Positions 19,767 through 28,640 of a stretch of 28,640 nucleotides of DNA are shown here, piece by piece. Origin of the DNA: Physocladia obscura (lineage: Eukaryota; Chytridiomycota; Chytridiomycetes; Chytridiales; Chytriomycetaceae); NCBI GenBank assembly GCA_027596945.1, contig JADGJH010000134.1, positions 1 to 28,640 on the forward strand, read 5' to 3'. How positions within the stretch are numbered: the stretch's first letter is position 1; the number at the start of each line of letters is the position of its first letter. A program made the position numbers and the translations under genes. Below the pieces are notes generated by a model. The model saw nothing but the letters and a program-made list of their open reading frames with translations, made no database searches and had not been told where the DNA came from.

Positions 19767-20330
19767 TTACTCTTCCTTCGCATCATTGAATTTGGAAGAG
19801 GTAAACAAAAATTCATTGTTTACCAGTAAACGGAGTAAGCCATTAATAAAATTCACTGAGCTCCAGCCCAACGTACTTAAATGTTTCAAATTCACTTCAT
19901 TAAGAGGTACTGCAATGAAGATTGCCGTTACTGCCAGTAGAATTCCCCAGCTTTGCAATAATCTGCGCAAAAAACTCATGACAGATGCTCGCGTATGCCA
20001 CTATCAATCCTATAATACGGTGGAAAATTTGATTCGAAGCCGCCGCGCACTGCCAGACTCTTGTTACTACTACTGCCATCACAATCGCGCGTATTTTCGT
20101 ACTTGTTGCAAGCATTCGCAGCGCTGCTTTCCGAGTCACATTGCATAGAACTCGAATCAAAATCTCCGTTTGCAAGTTTTCTTAATTCAAAATAATGGTC
20201 GTGTCAGTTTGTCGTCAAACGGGGATAATAACCGAAAATTGCTCCCTTCAAAATATCTACCCAACAAATTTGGCGAAATATTTCCATATTTATTTTGGAG
20301 AAAGTCTACATTCAAAATTTTATTCAACAT
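19767..20330 (-). CDS. Probable small single-pass membrane protein, 3 exons
   Basis: Exons (minus) 20330-20221, 20180-20019 and 19962-19767 give 155 aa. The introns are 40 nt (with an ACTGAC branch-like site) and 56 nt, and both split a proline codon in phase 2. The parts are an N-terminal segment (NKYGNISPNLLGRYFEGSNF), a polar Cys-, Ser- and Asn-rich middle (QCDSESSAANACNKYENTRD), one hydrophobic helix (WGILLAVTAIFIAV) and a tail with LLRLLVNNEFLFTSS. I do not recognise the family. The ATG overlaps the DNMT5 stop by seven bases on the same strand, which is unusual for a eukaryote; the true start could be the internal Met at 20146. The consistent phases across three exons are the main support, and no homology is claimed. 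Confidence 0.45.
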
Positions 20331-23300
20331 TTGCTCATTTCCACGAATTTGCTTCTCTTTTCAAACAAGGTTGTGTCGATAGTATCCGCCGCCAGCATTC
20401 TGTAAATCCACACTTTCTTATCTTGCCCATATCTACGGGAACGACCAATTGCTTGGGTTTCACATGCCTGAATCCACTCGTTTGATTGATGAAACAGTGG
20501 ATTCAAAAATACAACATGATTTGCAACAGTCAAGTTGGCGCCAGCCGCACTCTCATCACCAACGTTAAGAAGCAGCACCGGTGCCACAGATTTACCTTTT
20601 CCTGGTGTCTGAAAAATATCCAGGCTTTTGCTCTTTTGTGCTGAGCTACCTTTGATTTCCAAATGCGCAATTCCATAATAGTCCAAAGCTTCTCCAACTT
20701 TTTCCATCAAATCATCGAACTGACAATAATTTGTTTCAGTTAACTAAATTATAAATAGAAACAATAAAAATTAAAAATTAAAACCTGAACAAAAACAAGA
20801 ACTTTTTCATCATTTGGCAAAACTTTTTCCTGAATGATACGAATCAAAGACAAAAGTTTTGCTCCAAACTTTCCAGAAGTTGCTGAAGCTGTGGATTCTC
20901 GTGATAATTCCAAATCGCCAAATATCGTCGTTGGAACAATAGATTTATCGTGAACAACAATGTTGCATCCTTTTTGCAGACATTTTTGATTTGTCGATGA
21001 ACGTACAATACAGGAAAGACATCCCATATGGCCACAGCACGAAAGAATAGCGGAATTTTCCACCAGATATTTTCGATCTGAAGATACAACCGTTTTATTC
21101 GTCAGACAAGTTTCACTCATGCAATTTGTGATTGCAGAATGCAAAATATCGAATCGATTTTCGGAAAGGACGATTTTATCGACTCCAGTGAAGAAACGTA
21201 GTGAGCGAATTCTTCCAATCAACTCCTTTTGCAAACGACCAGCTGCATGCGACTGCTCACGAATAAAATGGAGCACTTCCAACAAATCAAACTTATTTTT
21301 TCCAGAAGTGAGACTGAATTTCGCAAGTTCCGATGCAAAGTTGTTCTTTGTGTCCTCTTTGGCTTCTCTATCCGTTTTCTTTGACTTTTTCACTCCATTT
21401 TCCTTCAGCTTAGTTTCAGATTTGGATTCGGCTTTCGAAGGTGTCTTTGGTAATGTTTTCAAGTCAATGTCAACAAGATTCTTGATTTTCAATACATCGT
21501 CAACAATATTTGCTGATTTTTCTGGACCAATTAAATCCTCGTATGCTTTAGAAATAAGTGTAGAAGCCAAAGATCCTTCGTCAACTGATTTTGAGCGATG
21601 AATCAAAACAACTAAAATAGCCATAGCTTCAGTATCACCAACATGATTGCCGCTTCCCACCATCATCAGCCATTTATCAAAATGATCGACAGATTCACTT
21701 TCTTTAACGCGAACGGATTTGCAATGTTCTTGATAATCTGATCGGCCAGCGGCAGTCTTTCTTACTAACTTGACGCGGTTGATTTGGAGCCACAAGTCAA
21801 CAACACATTCAAGAAGCTGCTGGCTCCTGGTCAAAACAATCTCACGGCATGTTTCAGCAGCCGTCAAAAGTTTTGAGGGCGATTTCGGTTTGGATTCTCC
21901 GCCATTTTTTTCTCCTAAATCATTATCAGATACTGCTTCGTCTTCCCCTTCTTCACTATTGTCCTCGTCAGTTACACCAGCGGAATCTCCTTCATCTAAC
22001 GCAAAATGAGAACATCGTTTCATAAGCGCCTCTTCTGCACAACTAGAGCTTCCAAGTGCTTTTATCATACGTTTATCGCGATCACCGTCCATTCCGGATT
22101 TCGTCTTGATGGCTTTTTTCGAATTCATATCAAGAGCTTGCAAATGATGTTCCAGTTCCAAATAAATTGCGCGCTCGGCAGGTGGCAACTCGACTTTGCA
22201 AAAAACTTGCTCAGAAAATATTTCGTCAATCTCTGCAATATTTTGACGTACAAATTGGTTCAAGAAAATTTGAGCCAAGCTGTGCCGCCGCGCATGCCAC
22301 TCTGTAGTATGGACTTCTCTAAACGCGTGAAATTGCTCAACGCTGGTCGCTTCTTTCTTTCTACTTTTTGCTTTTTGTCCAGAAAACTCACTTTCATCGT
22401 CAACTCCCAAATGAACACCCAAAAAAACAGCTACAGATTTGATGTCATTGAAGTCTTTTACAGGCGGCGTGCCAGATAAAATCCAACGATTAACTGAGGT
22501 CATGTTTATGACTGCAGCATGAATACGGTTCGCCAGATAAGTGAATTCGTCAACAACTAGGCGGTTCCAATTGAACAATTCGAACGGAGGACATTTCATG
22601 TTTTTATAGTCTTTCTTGACGTCTGCGTTTATAAATCCCCACGGGTCAGGAACAGAAGCCTTGCCAAGTCTATGTGTTTTTGCCAGTTTGGCATCTTCCT
22701 CATCCTCTTCGTCTTCTTCGCCGATTTCTCCTCCTACACTCTCTCGGTACTTTTGTCCCTTCAATCTTTTACTCTGCACAATACTCGATTTCTTGGAATT
22801 CGCCTCTTCGACTGCAGACTGATCCAATGCCTTCTCAATGTCTTTAACAAGCGTATCGATTAACCCGTTTTTGAGATTTTCGACTTGCTTCTTTAGACAT
22901 ACAAGGCATTCTTTATATCGAGCATTAAAGTATCTGCCTCCCGCCTTTGCGTTTGGTGGCAATTTCCCGTGCGACGCAAAAATTTCGAAGTTTGTCCAGT
23001 ACTTTTCAGATGAAAATATGTTCGAAGATGCAACTACAACATCTGCTTTCATAATATCACGGATTGTAAACTTATTCAAGTTCGACACGTCTGTGATGAC
23101 AATAGTTTTAAGTGATTCGCCAGTAAACTTATTGATTTCGCTCGGCCATTGTTTAAGCAAATGACCAGGAACCAAAACCAGTGTTGCTTTGACAGAAATT
23201 TTTCCAACAACATTCGGAAGGGGTTGGGGATTCAAGACTTGTTGCTGTTTGAAATAATCGATTACTCCCAATGTAATGGCAGTCTTTCCATAACCGACTT

Positions 23301-26300
23301 CATCCTATGACCAATACAGTAATTAATTAACAGCTGAACGAAAACATTATGCACTTACTGCAACGACACCTCCACGAATTGAAACTAACCGAGATGCACG
23401 ACCTTCGGCACGCCAACCAAGATATTCGAGGGAAGCTTCAGAGATTTCTTCTTCGGTGAAAGCACGAGGATTTTCTTCTTGACTGATCATCCATCCTAGC
23501 GAACGCAACTGCTCCGGACGAAGGGGGTATTTTTTAAAATTCGGTGGTTGAGCAACTTGCGGGTCGTTTCGATTGCTTGTCAATTCAAGTTTTTGAAATG
23601 TCGTTAACTTTGAATGAGCAGTATTATTAGCTCCGAAAGTCAATCTCCATGAAAATTGAAAATCAGAGTTCGATTCCACAGTAAAGGGAACGGTGATAAG
23701 ACGAGCTGCAGCACGATGAATCAGCGAAACAAAGTTTAAACCTACTCTAAAAGTTCCAACCGCGCTTTCTTCAGTTGATTCAGCATTTAGTTTTAATTGA
23801 CAGACAAATGGATTGGGTCGATTTTTGAGGGCATTTTCGTAAACTCCGGCTTGAGAAGGATCTTCGATGGCAACAAAATTCTTAGAATTTCCTTTTGAAT
23901 TAGGAATCCACAGAATGTTTGGTTCAGTTGGTGCGCATTTTTCGCAAGGGCTGCTGCAATGAATCTGAAAAAATTAATAGTGTTAGTTGGAATATTAACA
24001 ACAAAATTCAAATCACCAGTGATTCCAAAGAAACATCTTTGCTGTTCATAAACGTCCAATCGTTTACCCATTGTGGCATCTTAATTCTTTCACTGAACCA
24101 GGCCACCCGCTCAAAGGTGTGTTTTCCAGCTTTGACCAAATCCACTTCATTCCAATCTTTGCGACCCCACACATCTTCGACAAATGTGCCAAGGGGTACT
24201 CGAACTTGAACCAAAGACACGGATGCTCTACACAAACTCAATTCCGACTCGACAGATTTCAAAAAGGCATCTTTTTGTAATACGGCGAATTTGGCACCAG
24301 CAATTGGTGTATTGCTCGGTAAACTTTGAATAGACACTGAGCTTCCAAGATCTGACCAAAAGCCTTTGACGCGACAGTCAACGAGTTGCTTGCCAGTAAT
24401 TGAAGATGGCCGCCATGACGGATCCAAAATGGCAATCGGAAGTCGCTGTTCGCCGAATTCCAGTCGACGTGAACGGCTTGCAAACACAAATGGATCTTCT
24501 TCAGGAAGTCCACAACGAGTTGGATCCAAGAAGAAAAATAATTCTCCGAACTTTTCCTAAATTATATCATTTAAGCCAAGTGTAAAAATAAAACTTTAAC
24601 TTACTTCATTTGATTCTCTTTTATGCAAATATTCCATGGCTGTTCCACATTTGCCAATCGTTCGGTACGTTCCATCTATACCACCAAAAGGAAGCGAAAT
24701 TTCACTCTCATTTTTGACCGTCCAGTGACTCCAAACTTTAGTACCTTGAAACTTCCCTTCTAACCCCAACTTTGCTTCCCAAGAGTCAATAAGCGCACCT
24801 TTGCCAGTAATTGCAACTTTAAAATCAAAGTTTGCGGGGTAAAATATAGCCCAACTTTCTTCAAAGAACGTGTCAGATGAAGAATCGAGTTGCATTTGCG
24901 CAATTGGCTGTTGAAGAGCTTCTCGAACAGCCAAGCTTGTTCCTTTTGGCGTGTTTACGTAAATCTGCCAGCAAGGATTCTTTGGATCCAGACTTAAAAC
25001 AAGTCGCGCATCACGAGAAGTGTAAAAAATTGTCCAAACTTCTTGTCTCTTCAACGCAGAATATCGGAACTCCGTGCATCCAGTTAAGGCTTTCGAAACA
25101 ATTATTGCCCATGAATTAAAAATGTCCGAGTTAATTGTTTTAGGTGATGGATTCATTGCAGCTGCAATTTCATTAAGCTTTTCGAAAGTAATCCAGTTGA
25201 TGTACAATCTCATCGGCAATGCATCTTTCAGGAAAACGGTAAATTCGGACGGATTGGCTCGAGATTTCGACAAAATTAAGTTTTCCACATCGTATGAATG
25301 CTCCGGGCGACCACCACAACTCAAGCAAGATGAATGATTGCATTCAATACAGGTCTGAATTGAATCTTTGGACACTCCATCGCGACCTTCGCACACACAA
25401 TGACGAGAGGCCAAATTTGCTCTTTTTAGCACTTCTTTCAAACTTTGTGAATTTTTGACAGCCAAATCCAGATTTGCATGCTCTAACATGTGAGATCTCG
25501 TGACATGGGCGTCAAGATCAACAATAACTTCAACAGGTCCGGAAAGATCCTCAGCGCTCATTTCTGCGATTAATTTGTCCTTGTGTGCGATTAAACCTTC
25601 AATTCCAACAACCAAAGCTGCCAGGAAAGCAGCGCCAACGACAGTGCTCGACATGGCATTTCCAGCCAAGTCAGCCAGTTGATCTTCACTCTCTCGAGTC
25701 AGCAACAACTGATTAACCGGAATTCCTTGCAAACTAAGAGCCTCCAATCCAACAAGCGGGCCACCGCGGTTCGTGATATATGCAATCATGGTAGGTGTCA
25801 AACAAGGAGAGATACCAGGATTACTGGAAGCCGTGTTTCTGTCAACATTTTGACTTAAATTCCAAACGAGGGTCTTGTACATCACATCCAGCCCAGTTTT
25901 GGCCAGTCGCAAGTAATTTATGTCTGATAAATCCAAAACGCGATCAGTTTGGGTGCGACCCCAGTCGTTCCAAGCAAAGTCGGGGTAGTTTGACATTCCT
26001 CCTTCGCTCCAAGCTGTTAAAGGTCTCTTGTTTCCCAATTCTTCGTTAATTCGCGCAAAAGCATGGCGTGATTCACATCGAGACCAATCGGTTCTTCCAG
26101 TTTTGGATCCAACATCGTCCTAAATAAAAAATGTGTGATTATCTCAACCAAAAGAAAAACGAAAAAAACTTCTTTTTTTTTAAAAAATTAAAAAAAAAGT
26201 AAAGCAAGGCACAAACACACCTTGGTTTTCGCCAAATCTTGTCTTGCAGCATGAATTCGCGGATCATCTGTCGCAAGCAAATAATCTTCGACTGGCGTGC

Positions 26301-28538
26301 TAGCTTTTCGTGCCATTCCTTTTAAAACATCTTTCCATTCGTCAACCATATCCTCCGAATATCCAAAAAGTTTTTCCCGTGATAATGCAATAAGATATAC
26401 GCGCGTTCGAGTATGTGGAATGTAATAAAGTTTAGTATCAGTGCGCGTGAAGGTTGCATTATATCCGATTCCATCAAAATGTTCTACCACAGTATCCCAC
26501 GGCGCACCACAAACATTCTCCAGGATTACAATTGGTGGGCGGTGGTTTTTTACCCATCCTAGCATGCCACGAAACGTTTCACCAGATTCTCCTTTTGCCT
26601 CTATGCCTTGTTTTTTATTGTTGAGACTGCTGTAGTCAACACACGACGTGCCTGCAATTAAAATATCGACGTTTCCCGGCACCGAAACTGTAGCTCCATA
26701 CGCTGTTGTCGCCGTTTCGTTGCATAATTGGCGGACATCTCGAAATAGAATTGGAGGTTTAAAGTTTCTGTCAATATATGCTTGCTTGAAAGGCTCAATT
26801 TCGCAACTGAATACGTGATGAAATTTCAAGGCATTCGGAGTTCCAAGTTTGGCACTAAGCGCGTCAGAAATTAATTTAATGGCCAAAAGTGGTGATTCTG
26901 TGCCGGAACACATTGTTGCCAGGCGCAACGGAGGGCGTCCTTTTGCGAGGCGCTGTATGGAGTCGATAAGTTTGGGTACTCGAGCTATCATATCCGCAAA
27001 CATTTCTGGAAGCTTATTGATAGGCTCCAAATCGGCAAGTCTTTCGTTATCTATTTTGCAGAAAATCATCTCAGGTGTTTGTTTTTTTTTTGGTTTTTTT
27101 TTGCTGTTGGCGTACCTTCAACATCGTCATCCAACTTCAATTTTTTCGTAGCAGAAGCTCTTTTCTTTGCCGGAGGTTTTCTTTTTGTTATTGTCGGTTT
27201 TGATGCAGTCGATGGATTGGATGAGCTTCCACCAAAAAATTGCGTCATCGAAAGTTGCTTCATCGGAGTTTTGGATTTGACGGGCTTTGATTCTGTTTCG
27301 CTTTCTGAATCTCTACCAGCGTTAACTATGATTTCAATTGTGCCATGTTGATCATTGGAAGACGTTCCAACTTCTTCATCACTATCTTCCATTGTTTCAT
27401 CATCGCTTTTTTCGCTAGGCTCGGAAGAAACTTCAGTTTCCTCGCTATAGTCGCTGGTGCCTTCAAAAGAGCTGGATTCACTAACGCCCTTCTCAAAATC
27501 GCTGTCATCATCAATGAATCGTCTCTTTTTAATTGCATATTTGCGAGACAGCTGGTCGTTAATTGTTCGATAGTAAGTATGAAAGTGAAGAAAATGTTAA
27601 AAAAGGATGAAAAAGTTAATACCCGTCGTGGTGTCGATTTTTCGTCATCGCTTTTGACAGCTTCTTCTGGAGATGACATCTTCTGGGCCGAAGAAGACTT
27701 CGCTTTTGATGGTGTTGATACAGGAGTTTTGCGCTTTGAAGCAGTAGAAGACTGTAAACGTACAAACAGAGAAAGAACACGCTTTCAGGTGAGGAAACTA
27801 GAAATTATAGGGATGAATGAACTTACGTGTCTGCGAATTAATGGTATCACCTCCTCTTTACCTGAATCTGAATCTTCGACATCAACAGCTTTAGAATTCT
27901 TCGAACCCGGAACGGCTACCTTGGAAAAGTGTGATTTGGAAGTTTTTGTCGAATTTTCTGACTGGCTTTTTTGGTTCTCTTTATCGTTCTGCTTTTTTGA
28001 CTGTGAGCTGCATAAAAACAGGTATGAAAGAATAAAGAACCTTGTTCTTTATTGGAGTTGAACTAGATTCGCAGTATCGCAACACTGCAACCAAGCTGCG
28101 CAGCTTCATCCCGCCTGGACCGTGATAGGTTGGATCCGGTTTTCCATCAGGACGGGTCGAAAGTGTTTTTGTCCAACCAGCCGGAAGCTCGCTTTGCTTA
28201 AAGAAATCTGTTATAGGCTTCGCGGCAGGAGTAGCAGCGTCTAACTTGCGTTGTGCTGTTTGTTTGATTGGTGTTTTTTTTACAGTTACCCATTCTGACA
28301 TTTCATTTTCAGCGAACGGATATTAAAAACCTGGCGATCTCTTTGCGCCAGCATTCGTCTTCTGGGTCGACGAATTGGTCTTGCTTGCTGCTGGCGAATT
28401 CTTGCTTGAGTTCCGCCCAGAACCAGAACCCGATTTCTTTTCGCGCATCGATTTTTCTATAAAAAAATTTTTTGATTTTTGTTCATTTTCGGACAAAAAC
28501 ACTGCTGGCAACTTTCTCGAAACTGAAGAACTTGTCAA
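20324..28538 (-). CDS. DNMT5: DNMT5-type cytosine-5 DNA methyltransferase / SNF2 ATPase with N-terminal MBD-like domain and PIP motifs, 11 exons
   Basis: Exons (minus): 28538-28331, 28294-28041, 28000-27827, 27751-27623, 27551-27116, 27050-26221, 26119-24605, 24556-24017, 23964-23359, 23304-20785, 20719-20324; 2535 aa, all in frame. Order: PIP-like AKPITDFF (about 94-101); MBD-like domain (about 105-146: LPAGWTKTL, then GPGGMKLRS); acidic and basic low-complexity sequence; canonical PIP box QLSMTQFF (about 354-361); C5-methyltransferase with motif I (MCSGTES), IV (GTSCVDYS), VI (ILENV), VIII (HTRTRVYL), IX-X (LADLAGNAM); zinc-binding segment (CIECNHSSCLSCGGRPEH); SNF2 part 1 (DEVGYGKT, VVDEFTYL, LSGTPP); RING-like CCGHMGCLSC; SNF2 part 2 (QAIGRSRRYGQ). 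DNMT5 proteins are ATP-dependent maintenance methylases at hemimethylated CpG. The Pro of the usual Pro-Cys is Ser. The first intron is only 36 nt; a start at 28301 (MSEWV) would give 2468 aa and keep every domain. A nuclear location is inferred. Confidence 0.88.
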
Positions 28539-28640
28539 TTTGACATTTGCAGTGAAAGGATTGGTAGAAATTTCGAAAAAATAAACTTTAAAACCCTCCC
28601 TGTTTTGAAATTCATTGAAGTGATGTGTTTGTTGAATAGG
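28539..28640. other. Upstream flank of the DNMT5 gene
   Basis: These last 102 bases lie 5' of the DNMT5 start. I see no further coding exon or clear TATA element in them. Additional upstream exons beyond the window cannot be excluded. Confidence 0.4.

Noticed and set aside
19762..20148. Plus-strand open frame of 128 codons
   Set aside because: It is Cys-, His- and Arg-rich with no recognisable fold. The opposite strand gives a coherent three-exon model with a membrane helix.
26188..27069. Methyltransferase and SNF2 helicase as separate genes
   Set aside because: All exons from 28294 to 20324 join in frame through plausible GT-AG introns, and the domain order is exactly that of DNMT5.
1..28640. 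CRISPR arrays, tRNA or rRNA genes, bacterial operons
   Set aside because: No regular direct repeats with spacers, no tRNA cloverleaf and no rRNA-like sequence were noticed. The gene structures are eukaryotic with introns.

Overview
The window is eukaryotic. It holds multi-exon genes with short introns (mostly 36 to about 140 nt) and AT-rich flanks that contain decayed mobile-element pieces. A DNMT5-type methyltransferase/SNF2 protein, tropomodulin-like LRR proteins and a GPI-anchored GH26 glycosidase together fit an early-diverging (zoosporic, chytrid-like) fungus. That placement is inference. All exon models below were built by hand from GT-AG sites and reading phase, and every model closes in frame.

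Layout. 1-3190: AT-rich DNA with no intact gene, holding a decayed DDE transposase piece (+) and decayed minus-strand open frames. 3192-4951 (+): secreted, GPI-type GH26 protein, 8 exons. 4952-5764: convergent intergenic region with a reverse-transcriptase scrap. 5765-8843 (-): 'TmodB', 7 exons, about 901 aa, with two tropomodulin-like LRR modules, a NET (bromodomain extra-terminal) domain between them and a C-terminal hydrophobic segment. 9104-17988 (-): 'TmodA', 14 exons, about 2643 aa, with three tandem tropomodulin-like modules on acidic linkers, then a short repeated motif, one transmembrane helix and a C-terminal domain with Cys residues and N-glycosylation sequons. A 10-N assembly gap sits on one splice acceptor. 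18121-18147: CACGTG and TATA elements in a divergent promoter. 18189-18739 (+): small gene of unknown function. 18740-19766: nothing convincing. 19767-20330 (-): probable small membrane protein. 20324-28538 (-): DNMT5, 11 exons, about 2535 aa.

The two most interesting systems are these. (i) A DNMT5 that carries its own methyl-CpG-binding-like domain and PCNA-interaction (PIP) motifs at the N-terminus, which suggests a single-protein maintenance methylation machine. (ii) Two neighbouring genes that turn the actin pointed-end-capping (tropomodulin) fold into membrane-anchored multi-module proteins, one with an inserted NET domain. In this second locus the apparent TAG stops after the LRR exons are tyrosine codons split by introns. 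This reveals one giant gene where a naive reading gives several fragments.
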